Below, in pieces: positions 11,079 through 53,817 of a stretch of DNA of 64,000 bases. Location: NCBI RefSeq assembly GCF_964019385.1, contig NC_088643.1, forward strand, positions 42,125,452 to 42,189,451. The letters are read 5' to 3'. This DNA comes from Sycon ciliatum. Taxonomy: Eukaryota; Porifera; Calcarea; Leucosolenida; Sycettidae. The position numbers were made by a program, and so were the translations under genes. Each line of letters starts with the position of its first letter. Position 1 is the stretch's first letter. Under the pieces are notes generated by a model, which was given only the letters and a program-made list of their open reading frames with translations, did not search any database and was not told the DNA's origin.

Positions 11079-13256
11079 TTATGTATCTAAGATTGACTGA
11101 GTACGAGGTCAATATCGGGAATAAAAGCCGAGTAAAAGACCGAGGCGAAGCCAAGGTCTTTTACAAGGCTTTTTTCATACTGACCAAGTACGAAGTCATT
11201 ATTAGATTTATCACGACAAACAGTCTGTATTTCAAATTCCAGAACGATAACCTCGTGAATCCCGGTTTTATGATTGCACAACCGTTGCACCACCACCTAC
11301 TCGTGCAGTGACAATAATGCTGCACTATAATACGGTTTATCACTCTCTTAGTCTTGACTCTAGGGTCCAGTGGATAATGCTCCGAAAATGTTCGTATACT
11401 GCTAACCATAATGCTCCAAAACTGCCTTATAATGCTGATTAGAATTCTTCAGCAAGGGATATAATGCTCTTGGTTTGGGACAAAAATGGAAGAAAGTCTG
11501 CACATTGTCAAACTTCCAGGAAACTATGCATATCGTCGATCTGCCTCTGAAGCTGCCACCTTATCTCTCACGAGCTCCACCACTTCTTAGCACTATAAGA
11601 CATGATCGCTTCTCCATTGACTGCTCTCCATTCCAACTTTGATGCAGGGTTGTGGCAGAATAGTCGGTGTATCAAATCTTTCCCCTAATTATCCATGTTG
11701 TGAGAGATGAAACCATTATTGCAGGTAGTCATTCATTGTTGGGATGAGGTTAATCTTGGCAAATAGCATTCCTGCCTGCAGACAAACTGTCACTGCGTCC
11801 CCTATGTGAATAATGTCTTCATCTGAAACACCAGATGTGAGGCCAGCTCCTGAGATCCGATCTCAGATGGAGAGCCCTCCCATTTGCGGAAATCCTGAAA
11901 ACACGTGGTCAGAAGTTTTTTTGCCACTCTACATCCTTTGCTTGTGCTCTCATCTTCTCCTTGAGATCATGGTGTGTAGACGTATGGCTTGCCACAATAC
12001 TCTTTCTTTCTGAAAGCATTTGACTGTAGGCCTGGCATTACAACCGTCCACAACTAACTGTACGTGCTTCATCAGGAAAGTAAGACAGGCGCTGCTGAGC
12101 AATCGACTTGGTACTGAGTCCATGAGAAATTCTAGTTCTTTTCGAGCCGCCTGAGCTGGACTCGGCAAAGGCTGTTCTTTTGGAACGAGCTCTTTCTGTT
12201 TGTAGCCGGTCCTTCATCCTGGTCCAAATTTAGCAATGCATCAGTGTCTACTTCAGTATCGCTAGAGATGCTATCGCCAGAGCCTCTGGCACAGCGAGAA
12301 AACTCTTCTTCGTCTGTTTGATATTCACTTCGCGTATGTTCACTCCATAGCTCTCCATTATTCTAAAAGTAAAAGAAACCTCGTAAATAATTTCTCCGGA
12401 TCTGTGTCACTTGAACTGCCTCGGCCTCGGTTGGGCATGCTTCACAAATGGCTTGTATACATTTACCTGACCACATCGCTACAATCATAACGTTTTTATG
12501 TAGCAATAGTAATGTGGCGTTAGTGCTAGTAAAGGTGTTACGTGTCTACATAATCACAAAGTCATGCGCCGGTACAATGCATAGTGCTCAAATGCCCGGA
12601 ATGGGCGGAGCGTAGTATGCAAGAAGATCATTAAGAGGTACACAAAAGGAGTAAAATAGGGCTGTTTCGTTGTTACTGAGAAGTTTCATGGCAAAAACCA
12701 ATCATCAGACAACATCTCATGATCATGATTGTAGCCGATTGTTGCCAAAAACCTGAGATTTCCCGATATTATCCACTATGAAACTCGTTATGCCCCTCAA
12801 ACCTTACAATCATGCTCGTTTTGTTCCTTTCTAATGCTCCATAATGCTCTGATGCTCGGATAGTCGTATAATGTCGAATATAATGCCGGCATTATCCGCT
12901 GGACCCTACTTGACTCCCATGGATGTTCGCTATACCTAAGCAGTCAAATATTCCTGCATATTTCAATATTGACTGCTTATATTTGACTGCTATGGGGTTG
13001 CGCAGTTGAACGGTGCCTAGTGCAGCATTATTGTCACTGCATGAGTAGGTGGTGGTGCAATCATAAAACCGGGATTCATGAGGTTATCGTTCTGGAATTT
13101 GAAATACGGACTGTTTGTCGTGATAAGTCTAATATTGACTTCGTACTTGGTCAGTATGAAATAAAAACCTCGTAAAAGACCTCGGCTTCGCCTCGGTCTT
13201 TTACTCGGCTTTTATTCCCGATATTGACCTCGTCCTCAGTCAATATTAGATACATA
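11079..13256. mobile_element. Long-TIR (foldback-type) element split by a nested hAT-like insertion
   Basis: Two arms of about 240-250 bp (11,079-11,327 and 13,018-13,256) are near-identical inverted copies. They run from TATGTATCTAA at the outside to GACAATAATGCTGCACTA at the inside. Each arm contains its own GTAAAAGACCGAGGC hairpin. Without the nested 1.55-kb insertion the element would be about 620 bp with an interior of about 130 bp. It has no ORF. Confidence 0.75.
11361..12908. mobile_element. Non-autonomous hAT-like transposon with perfect 8-bp target duplication
   Basis: The terminal repeats TAGGGTCCAGTGGATAATGC (left) and its inverse with one mismatch (right) bound 1548 bp. The flanking octamer CTTGACTC is identical at 11,353-11,360 and 12,909-12,916. 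An 8-bp duplication with a YAGGG end is the hallmark of hAT elements. Subterminal ATAATGCTC repeats are clustered at both ends, as expected for transposase binding. The interior has only short frames and no recognisable transposase. Confidence 0.8.
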
Positions 13257-13965
13257 TTGACTTACTGTCGACTCAATGTCGTCGTTTCGTTTTTCTGACA
13301 TGTACATGCACACTTTTCATTGTCAGGCGCCATCGCGACCTCAAACTCAAAGCCGCGTTTAGGACGGGAGGCTGTGGGATCCCGGGATACTAGTATTGTA
13401 TGTTTGTTGCAGTGTTGGAAGACTGGCGACTAGCACTACATGTCCCACATCAGTGCAATCATGTACTGCACTGTTGCGGTAGGATCGAAGAGAGGTCCCT
13501 GGCCTGCCTCACTCCCAGTCCGATGTCATGAAGCAGTACATGTATGGTGTTGCTAGTACAAACTAAGCTGTCGAGTCGCACCATGGCTATATCTGCAGGG
13601 ACAGGTATCGCTCTCCTCTCTGCCTCTCTGCTCCCTCTCTGTTCACACTGACCATTGAGAATGGACAGTATAATACTCGACCGTACATGCAATGTGGTGA
13701 GAGCGAGGTATGTTGACGTTGCTGACATAGAGACTCGGCCATGACAGGACACGGGTTTGGTAAGCCTTCAGCACGGCCAATCATAGCTGCCATACGTCCT
13801 TCACACTGCCCGCTCACACCCAACTACAGACGGTGCTAACGAAGGTGTACAACGAGGTGTTGCTGTTTCGTCTGTCAGCTTCTGATGTGCACAGCTAGCA
13901 CTGGGTTGTGTGTGTCGTGTTGTCGATCGTCAACGCGCAAGAAAATCATTGGGAACTGAACGAGG

Positions 13966-14023
13966 GTGAGTAACTTCTCCCTCTACCCGACGGCATGGTC
14001 TATTCCCATTGTGCTTCTTTCAG
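13966..14023 (+). other. Possible tiny 5'-UTR intron of LASP1
   Basis: GAGG|GTGAGTAAC is a strong donor and TTGTGCTTCTTTCAG| is a strong acceptor. Together they would define a 58-bp intron about 160 bp upstream of the LASP1 start codon. This is inference from splice consensus only. 13,257-13,960 shows no other feature and is where a promoter would lie. Confidence 0.3.
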
Positions 14024-14050
14024 TTCGAATACCTAGGTCGTTGAGAGTGG

Positions 14051-14170
14051 ATGGCTGATGGCAGCGAGTATGTACGGCGGTGCATCGGATCCAACCTTTT
14101 TTTGATTCCTTCTCGCTTGTGTGTGTATGCGTGTCGGAGCAGTATAGGGCATTGTGTCGGCGAGAGCTAG
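14051..14170 (+). other. Possible upstream ORF in the LASP1 leader
   Basis: An ATG at 14,051 opens 39 codons and ends at a TAG 16 nt before the LASP1 ATG at 14,187. If the leader starts upstream of 14,051, ribosomes would meet this frame first. The transcription start is not visible, so this remains conditional. Confidence 0.25.
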
Positions 14171-14186
14171 TCCGGCCACCGCCATC

Positions 14187-15627
14187 ATGAATCCGAAATG
14201 TGCTCGATGCGAGAAGACTGTGTATCCTATGGAGAAGTTGTCATGCTTGGACAAGGTAAGCGGCGGCGGTGTGGAGGAGAGGATTCCTCCTTCTTCGCCT
14301 GCATGCACTGCTGCTGTCTCGGGTTAGGCTGCTCCGAGATCTGCCCACCAATACCACGCGAGCAGCACTCACTGATATCCTGTCGCTGCAGAGGCTCGTT
14401 TTACACTCACTGTTACACTGTACCATACCCACTCGCCGTGATGTCTGGTTATTCTGACTCAGACGATCGTGCACTCGACGCCATTCTATCGATAGGTGAT
14501 GCGGTGATCAATATGACTGTTTACTGTCTCATTATTGAACTTGTCTTGTGTATTGCTCTAAGTGGATAAGCCATCCTCTAAGTCTAACACTTTGGCCTGA
14601 CCAATGAAGTAAAGGTGGTTGTCCAAGACGACACCAAGATGATCGTGTTCAGTTTAGCTGTTATTCGATGTTACTACAGTATAATTATGGAAGACTCTCG
14701 ATCCAACCGCCGACCTCATCACGACTGACTCAGTCGTGATATTATGGACCCTGAGACATTCATCGGACGATTACATTGGAAACATCTTAGCATGCTTTAT
14801 GTACATGTACCGGTATGGCTGTCCGTCCTGCTTTGCGTACTGGTGAGGTTGGACAGGCAGCACCTGCGTAGTTGAAAGAAAACACTGATGTGCCTTTACA
14901 AAGTAGTAAGCTGGAACAAAAACTCAGAACTCGGAGTTGCAATAAATTTTGGTTCCACCTTACTTGCATGTACATGTACATGTATGCAAGGTGCTCAAAA
15001 GACTGTCACGCACGGTCACTACTATCTCTATGAAAAAAGTGAATGAGAAACACTTGATTAGTTGTATAGTAGGGCAGGTATCCTTTTGGATTTGATGTTC
15101 TTGGGTATGCTGAACTATGTCATTGCACGTGTTGATGTTGTTGTGAAGGCATGGCATAAGGGATGCTTCAACTGCGAGGTGTGTAAAACAACACTCACCA
15201 TGAAATCCTACAAGGGTTATCAGAAGAAGCCCTATTGCAATGCGTAAGTATGTGTGTGTATTTGTTTGGGGGGGGGGGGGGGTGCAGTTACCCCTGCCCC
15301 CAGTGAAGGTAATACCTGCTACTTGTGTGGATGGCTAAATCAGAGTTGACCTGTTGGATGACAGCACGGATACCCTTATGGCGTCAATCCTTTTTCTTCA
15401 CCTTGTCCTCGCCCACTTACTGCGGTGTGGTGAGCCCAGAAGTGGGATCATTTCCAAGTCCACCCAGAGTTTGGGGATTTCAGGGGGTGTCGGCCGTTGG
15501 GCGGTTCAGCATCCAATTGAGTCATCTTTCCGAGATTCCTTTGAGTCCCCCTCTCCCGGGGAGACCCACATGACCAGTTTTGGCAGTGAGCAACAAGTAC
15601 AAGCACAAGTGTGTATGTGTGTGTGTG

Positions 15628-15697
<70 letters not shown>

Positions 15698-16863
15698 CGT
15701 GTGTGTGTGCGTGCGTGTGGTGTGGTGTGTGTGTCTTTAAAAGCTGTTGAATGGTGCAATCCCAGCACGAGTCGTTGCTGTCGAATTGCTATCATTGCTC
15801 GGATCCAGCGATTGACGTCCAAGGTCCAAGTTGTGTCTGTTTGTCTGTCTGTCTTTTTGTCTGTCTGTCCATCTATCTGTCTGTCTGTCCGTCTGTCTCT
15901 TTGTCTGTATGTCTGTTTCATGAAATCATTGCCCTGTCACAGCCACTATCCCACTACACGCTTCACTGCTGTGGCCGACACGCCAGAAAACATGCGACTG
16001 AAGAAGCAACAGGAACAAGTCAGCAATGTAAGTATTTCTTTCTTCCGTCCAGACGGTTGTGTTTTATTGGTCATGATGATGTTGGTGTCCTCACCATGGG
16101 CCCAACATCAATTGGACATCCTCATTTGCTGATGAACACACGGCACTGATGAACGCATGCCCATGCGTTAGATTGCAGTTTTGAATCCGGAGGGAAGTAC
16201 ATCACCCGTACCCTGCGGCCATGTGAGTCAAGTCACAGAGGACAGCTTCTACAGTGGTGGATGTGACTCTGTGCGTTGGTTGGTTGGACCCACCCACGTG
16301 ACCCATTGTTGTATTCCGGGGGGGGGGGGGGAGAGAGAGAGACAAGGCAATTCATGAAGAGGGAAAAGACTAAAGAGAGTTACAAAGGCAGGGCCGGCGC
16401 CACCGGTGCGACGGGAACAATCATGACCGTACCCGTTTTCACCATTCCAGAGTGCACTCAATAACTTGTGGAAGCACTATTAAAGGGAGGACTACTATAA
16501 ATGCTGGCTGTATCCGTTACTACCAGAATGTGTAGCTGAAACAATCAGATATGCTGCATAGAGCTAGAGATGCATCCAGATATGCTGCATAGAGCTCCAG
16601 ATATGCTGCATAGAGCTCCAGATATGCTGCATAGAGCTAGAGATGCATCCAGATATGCTGCATAGAGCTAGAGATGCATCCTCGCACAACACTGATCATG
16701 ATTAGGCATGGGGGAATGATCGGCCCTTAGCTGACCTGGGGCCAGAACACCCATCAGCAGCTGGCTCCGGGCCGAAGGTGGTCAAAGACCGAAAAAAAAC
16801 CCAACAAGCACTGGCACAAGGCACCTTCTGGCCCTCAGCCATGGACGTTGAGTGTAACTTCAT

Positions 16864-16951
<88 letters not shown>

Positions 16952-18501
16952 ATTGTGTGTGTGTGTGCCGTGTGATATGTCTACGCTGGTGGTGTGTAGG
17001 TACACTATCAAGCTCAGCATCGTGAGAACCTGCAGAAGTTCACTGCTGTGGCTGACAACCCGGAAGCGGCGCGTGTCCGAAAGCAACAGGAACTGAGCGG
17101 TGGCTCATACCACCAGGGCACCACAACTGCAGGTAAACGCCCATACACGTAACGCCAGTCAACCTTGCGAATAACGACTCCCTCGCCCATGCATGCCTGA
17201 AAAAAAGGGCTGTTATGCATGAGTTCTCGTTATAGAGTGGTTTCACATCAGTTTGCCATGTGACGAAATGTGTGCAGAAAATGATCATGCCATGTAGACA
17301 GTGGAGCCAACATGGACAACATCATGTGACCCATATATGCAAGGGTTGAGTGGATTTGGAACCAATATGGCTGTCCCACGTGGTCATGTGACAGATGTGA
17401 AACCACTCTAGTATTAGTCAGGTTTAAATGATGCAGTCAAATGGTAGCTCACGGTACTAAGATCTGAGGATAGTGTCGTTGCTTTGCTATAGTCACGAGT
17501 TGCTGTGATAACTGTTACATGTTCCCAAGGTTGGTACTCACAGGGTCGGGTTGACTGTATTCCAAAGAACAGCTAGTACTGTAGTGACCCATGAAATACA
17601 GAACCGTGTGTACATTGGTATAGTGTCTGGCGCACTGCACAGTCTGCAGTCAAGTGCATGTGTGGATACCGCATTTCCCCGACTGTAAGTCGCACCCCCA
17701 TTTCCAGGTCCATGTCATATCGTTTCAATATAATTATTCACTTCAGTAGTGAGTCGTGCTCAATTGTAAGTCACACCCCCTTTGTTGGGAATGAAGTTTA
17801 CAGTGTAAAAAGGTGTAAGACTTTTATTCGGGGAAATACGGTAGTTGCACAGACAATCACAAGACTGCACCTAGCATTTCTCAACATGCAATGTACCTCT
17901 GTAGCACGAAATTATTATTTCATTGACCCCTCTGTGCTGAACTCAACAGCCATCAAAATAATCGATCACATAGTAGACACCTACAAAAAAACTTCAGTGC
18001 ACACGGGCACGGTTTGATCAGTAAGACAGATGTGTCGAGAGCCCAATTTACATCCAACGGTCTCCATCTTTCATGATCTTTGTAATACCGTAATATCTCT
18101 AATATAAGCACGGTCCTTTATTTTTTCAATGTACCTCCGCGATCCGCCCCGTGCTATTAATGGAGACGTTCCTTTATTGGAGACTGTTCCATTATTATTT
18201 CAACTTCATTTCAGAGGCATGTTGCCATGCCAAATTCATGTATGACACACACATTTCAGGGTTTTTTTTCGCCGGTACAGATAATGAATTTACACAGTGT
18301 GCTTATAATGGAGACTGAGCACTATATTTTTTGAATGCCGCCCCAAGGTGTTCTATTATTGGAGACGTGCTATTATTGGAGACTGTGCTTATATTAGAGA
18401 TAATACGGTAGTATAGTCACCAGGGAGCCGTAAAATACCGGTATTTTACGATTCCCTGATAGTCACCTCCTCCTGCGATGCGTCCATTTGTGTGTCACTG
18501 T

Positions 18502-18554
<53 letters not shown>

Positions 18555-20260
18555 TGTGTGTGAGTGTGCGTGCGTGCGTGTGTGTGTGTGTGTGTGTGTA
18601 TTCACATGCACCCTGCTCTGCCTGGTGTTTGTAGGATCTCGTTGGGAGCAGGATCAAGCATCGCGTCCACCCCCAAGACAACCAGCATACGAACCTGAAC
18701 CAGCATACGAACCTGAACCGGCATACGAACCCGAGCCAGAACCCGAGCCCGCACCTCACTCCTATACACGTCACCATGAGCCGGAGCCCGAACCAGAGCC
18801 GGAGCCGGAGCCCGAACCAGAACCTGCATATGAAGATGACCCAGCTCCTGCTGCTGGCGGTGGTGGTGGTGGCAGTGGAACTGTAAGACTATGATTGTAT
18901 ACTGCTGGTTTGCTTTAAGAGTGTCGCACTCACGTCATCAAACACAACATTCAAATCACCGTGGGGTCCGTAATTTACATTCATACACACCAGGAATTGC
19001 ACCCAGTGTGCTCAACATGATCAAACGCCATGAGAGCTGAGCGTAGTGCATGATAAAACAGTGGAGCAATGCTACATGGATAAGTTGGTGGTACTCAGAG
19101 TTTCATGCACGTTGCGACACTGTTCATACAATCATGTACAAGTACTATGAGTACTACATTGGTTGTAAGATGTATCCCTTCCTCTCGCCGCCGTTATGCA
19201 CTGCCTTTGCTATACCAGCACAGGATACAGTCAAGCACAGGGTACAGTCAAGCACGGTGGTGGCTGGGCACGAGCTAAACTACCTGAGCTGCTTGAGTTT
19301 CTATTTTCGTTACATATTGGCTGGTTGCAATGCGAATGTGTTAACCTTACTTTACTTGCATCTGCTCCTTTGGGTCAAACATGCACTGGGTTAAGAGTAA
19401 GAGTACAAAGACAACTCTTGCAAGTCAGGGTTAACTTAGGAGCAGGAACATCGTACCCATGTCCCCATGGTTCGTATGCCCAGTGACAACACACCGCACA
19501 CAATGGTCTAGAGAACACGAAGGAGCAGAGGTCGATGTTATCAGTATTAGCAAGAGTACATAAACCAGAGTGTGCAACTCAGGATGGTTCCTGTGGGAGC
19601 GTACTTCGTGCAGTACGTCATTTCTCACGGCATGGTAAGCCACAGGTACGGTGAAAAGTTGCGTAACCAGTCACAGTGGCGCAGGTCACTGAGTTTGTCC
19701 TGATTTCGGTTTTTTGACACGGATAGCATGGTGAATTTACTTGCCAGCGCATGTACACAGCGTACGCAGTCACACAAAAACACCGAAATCCTAAAACAGG
19801 ACGTCTAAATCATGCAAACTTGGCTGATTTCCGGACTGTGAAACACGAAAACTTGAGCTGTACGCAAGTCGCAGCTTGGCTGACCTCATCAGGGTGACGT
19901 AGTGCACGGACTGCGCTGTTTCAGGTCTGATATGCACAGTTGCACACTCTGGTTTATATACTCTTGGTATTAGCTGTTTTGCAGGGAGGGAGGTTTCGCC
20001 CTCGATTCCTGCAAAAGACTACAAAATCATTGTGCAATAAAAGCTGATTTTCAGTGTCTCTTGTCGTTTGTGTCTACTTCACTGTCCAGACCATGACAGC
20101 TCTGTACGACTATGAAGCCGCTGATGAGGATGAGATCGGCTTCGTGGAAGGTGATATTGCCATTGACGTGGAAGTTGTGGATGACGGCTGGGTCACAGCC
20201 ACAATTGAGCGCACCGGCCAACGTGGCATGGCACCTTCAAACTATTTCGAGCCAATCTAG
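14187..20260 (+). CDS. LASP1: LIM and SH3 domain protein (LASP1 orthologue), six coding exons
   Basis: The spliced exons are 14187-14255, 15149-15243, 15943-16027, 17000-17132, 18635-18882 and 20090-20260. All have GT-AG borders and compatible phases, giving 266 residues against 261 in human LASP1. Residues 5-56 form one LIM domain (ligands C5, C8, H26, C29, C32, C35, C53, H56). Residues about 62-113 hold nebulin-type sequence with two FTAVAD boxes. Residues about 140-195 are a low-complexity Pro/Glu linker (AYEPEP and EPEPEP repeats), and a short Gly run follows. Residues 211-266 are an SH3 domain (ALYDYE, DDGW, PSNY) ending at the stop, as in the family. LASP proteins bind F-actin through nebulin repeats and recruit partners through SH3 at adhesion and membrane sites. 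The start GCCATCATGA has good context. The acidic EP linker replaces the Gln/Pro linker of vertebrates. Confidence 0.95.
15608..15730 (+). repeat. (TG)n microsatellite in LASP1 intron 2
   Basis: A long, almost pure TG run, read as UG in the LASP1 pre-mRNA. It lies about 210 nt upstream of the exon 3 acceptor. Confidence 0.95.
15836..15918 (+). repeat. (TCTG)n tract next to the LASP1 exon 3 acceptor
   Basis: TGTC/TCTG tetranucleotide repeats end about 24 nt before the exon 3 acceptor at 15,942. They serve as a pyrimidine/UG-rich tract. Confidence 0.9.
16546..16682 (+). repeat. Tandem repeat of AGATATGCTGCATAGAGCT units
   Basis: Five close copies of AGATATGCTGCATAGAGCT lie in LASP1 intron 3. 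They alternate between a short unit and a longer unit that carries AGAGATGCATCC, giving a simple higher-order pattern. Confidence 0.9.
16862..16976 (+). repeat. (TG)n microsatellite upstream of LASP1 exon 4
   Basis: A near-pure TG run ending about 25 nt before the acceptor at 16,999; UG in the transcript. Confidence 0.95.
17155..17240. mobile_element. Fragment related to the 61.8-kb mariner-like MITE
   Basis: CAGTCAACCTTGCGAATAAC resembles the left end of the TA-flanked MITE at 61,802-61,957 (CAGTCAACTTCGCTAATAAC). The right end is weak (CTCGTTATAG). Confidence 0.35.
17669..17841. mobile_element. Short MITE, TA-flanked
   Basis: The left end CCGCATTTCCCCGACTGTAA is mirrored by TTATTCGGGGAAATACGG on the right, and TA flanks both ends. 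It contains repeated AAGTCGCACCCCC / AAGTCACACCCCC words. It lies in LASP1 intron 4. Confidence 0.75.
18088..18408. mobile_element. MITE, TA-flanked, sister in style to the one at 6.7 kb
   Basis: The left end CCGTAATATCTCTAATATAA is mirrored at the right (TTATATTAGAGATAATACGG), with TA flanks. The interior carries repeated TTATTGGAGAC and ATAAGCACGG words. It lies in LASP1 intron 4. Confidence 0.8.
18421..18458. mobile_element. 38-bp hAT-like insertion made only of two terminal repeats
   Basis: CAGGGAGCCGTAAAATACC is followed immediately by its inverse (GGTATTTTACGATTCCCTG) with two mismatches and no interior. The octamer ATAGTCAC is duplicated exactly at 18,413-18,420 and 18,459-18,466. CAGGG ends with an 8-bp duplication are hAT features. 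It lies 11 bp from the TA-flanked MITE that ends at 18,408. Confidence 0.75.
18505..18600 (+). repeat. (TG)n microsatellite upstream of LASP1 exon 5
   Basis: A TG run with a few interruptions, ending about 35 nt before the acceptor at 18,634. Confidence 0.95.
19551..19966. mobile_element. MITE with CAAGAGTA ends and a 7-8 bp target duplication
   Basis: The left CAAGAGTACATAAACCAGAG is mirrored at the right with one mismatch over about 30 bp. The flanking GTATTAG is identical at 19,544-19,550 and 19,967-19,973 (GTATTAGC if the first element base is shared). It lies in LASP1 intron 5. The interior has no ORF. The same ends, without interior, recur at 59.9-60.2 kb. Confidence 0.8.
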
Positions 20261-20623
20261 AAGACGGATCGGCGGCGGCCTATTTTCTTAGCTCGCCCGC
20301 CGCCTTCAGCTCAGCCGTGTCAGGTCCACACGACGATTGCATGCAGCTCATTCAAGCAGTGTACGAATACGTACATGTTGATTTATCACACTGTGCTGCC
20401 ACATGTTTACACTACTTGCTAGCAAAACTTTCATAGACGCTACATCATAACTGTACCAATGTGTTCTTGCCATGCAATCTAGATTTTCCTCGCCAGTTTT
20501 GGATTTCAATTTTACGGCTGTGTTGTCCAATGTTAGATATCGTACACTTTCTTTTACCATTGAACTAATTACTTATGTACAAGGTCAGAGAGCGAATGGA
20601 AGAAAGTTATGTGTACAATCGTA

Positions 20624-21009
20624 ACTGGTATTTTACAGTCGTCGCCAGAAAATCCGGCCAATGCTATGCTAGCTACCGGTAGCTGCACGTGGCCGCATGC
20701 ACTGCCACTGCTAGCGCTAGGCCTTATAGAAGCCTTGCTTGGTAGTGGCCTGCACTCTGCACTGCAATGCACAGACTTCCGTGCTGTGCTGTGCTGTGCT
20801 GTGCTCGACTCCACTGCAGCAGGTAGAGCTATAGAGTGCAGCGTGGACTGTTTTAGCTCAGGGCTATGCTGCTTTAGCTCAGTGCTCAGTGCTATGCTGG
20901 TATACCCTCTACTGTCTGTAAATGCATGCATGTGACAGGCACCATGCCACTGTACATGTATCCATGGCATTGGTCGGATCTTTTCCGGCGACGAGTGTAG
21001 AAAATGGCT
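20624..21009. mobile_element. Probable MITE between LASP1 and OPA1
   Basis: TCGTCGCC(A/G)GAAAA.TCCG.CCAATG near the left end is inverted near the right end, with matching TTTT.ACA borders. The arms are about 38 bp with small gaps. It may lie within the LASP1 3' UTR. A (GTGCT)n stretch sits inside at about 20,780. The target duplication is unclear. Confidence 0.45.
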
Positions 21010-21253
21010 GCCCTGTACATCTACATGCAAGGCCATCAGGTTGGTTGCACTGCAGGGACGAAGCGATCACTGAAAGTCAGTCACCGGTGACCTGTACGTA
21101 CACGTGTATTTGTTAACGACCGAGACAATGGTGATAGTGATGATCTTCAGGTGTTCAACTTCATTGAAGTCATCAGCAACTTTCCTCTCTTTTGTGAGAG
21201 AAAAAGAAGATGCACGAAACACAGTGTCATACTGATAGTCAGGGTGCTGGTGC

Positions 21254-21335
21254 CAACCACTTAGGACCACAGCTCTCCACTGCAGACAATAATACAACCA
21301 CTTAGGACCACAGCTCTCCACTGCAGACAATAATA
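21254..21335. repeat. Perfect 41-bp tandem duplication
   Basis: A unit beginning CAACCACTTAGGACCACAGC occurs at 21,254-21,294 and again at 21,295-21,335. The rest of 21,010-22,397 shows no gene; it contains the LASP1/OPA1 convergent 3' flanks. Confidence 0.9.
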
Positions 21336-22397
21336 CTAGTAAGTGATGGACGAAAAGTGGAAGGAGGCAATGCACCCAACATTTAGGCTCAGCCAGGAGC
21401 CTGGTGCAGGCAGTTAAATGTGCCAGGACATTTCTTGGATTTTGATTCATTGCCAGGTGGTCCAATTCAGCATCAACAAAGAGCAGTCTGTGAGCGTCTC
21501 AGGAACGACTCATCACTTCAAGAACCATCCTGCCCACAGCCCTAACTTCTCACATATCTGTGCAAGTACCAGTATATTCATCTCGCAGTGCTTTGCACAC
21601 AATGGCAAGTATGAAAGCAACTTCAATATGCCCACAGCTGATGCGAAAAAGGTCCTCAACTGATGAAATTATCGTGATGTAAGTAAGGTTCGAGTCCTTC
21701 AACAACAAAGCACATTATGATGTAGACCCGTAGGTGTTGTCTGTGTAGCGTGGATGATGGGTGTGTGCACAAGCGTGTCTGCACATCAATGGGCATACAC
21801 AAATGTACAAAAAAAGCAATAACTATATTCATTTCAACAAGCGTGATAGCAACAGAATATACACGACAGCAGTGATAGCAGCAGCAGCAGCAGCAGTAGA
21901 ACAAATTAAACCCAGCGTCCACGCTGGGGAAAAACAAAGAATATTGAATTTGTATGAGAAAACCGCACATGAAGTGCAACTATAAACTATTTTTCTAAAA
22001 GTGAAAATCAAACAATGCAGCCAGTGCCACATGCGAGCCAGAGCAAACAAATATTTGCTCTGAGAAAGCTATGATAAGGAGTTGTGCAGCGTATGACAGT
22101 ACGGGACTAAGCGTCACGTCACGATACAATCCCACCGGGCTGACTGGTGTAGGTGGTTGGTGTAGGCATTGCTCATGACATCATCATGTTATCAATGATG
22201 TCATGGTGTTATCATGCCATTCAGGTGGCTGGATATCAGCATGCCTCGTCAGCAGCGCCACCAGGCTCTAATCAGTGTGCCATCACATGCGGACCAGGTT
22301 AAGGTCATATCTACAGAGTGATGTGACCAGTGTGATGCGTGACATGCTGTGCGTTGATCATTGAGACAGGAAAGACCATTGCGCAGTGTAAGAAACT

Positions 22398-53652
<31,255 letters not shown>

Positions 53653-53817
53653 ACTTGGTCTTCAACTAAATCACACCATCCTCTGAAGAAAAATACGTTC
53701 ACCTCAGCAAACCAATTATTGATCTTCACACAAGTACAGTATACAAAAAATTACAATAATAATCAATGAAAATAAAATTAATATTATTATTTACGAAAAA
53801 CATCGAAAACCGGTTAA

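Noticed and set aside
14269..14569. Short plus-strand frames after LASP1 exon 1
   Set aside because: They read into intron 1 past a clear donor (AAG|GTAAGC) and show no domain.
15448..15921. Long frames made of His-Thr or Cys-Val repeats (also at 16.7-17.0, 18.5, 24.4, 27.4, 33.5, 37.5, 44.6, 46.8, 48.1 and 49.1 kb)
   Set aside because: They are translations of (TG/CA)n microsatellites and have no gene-like composition outside the repeat.
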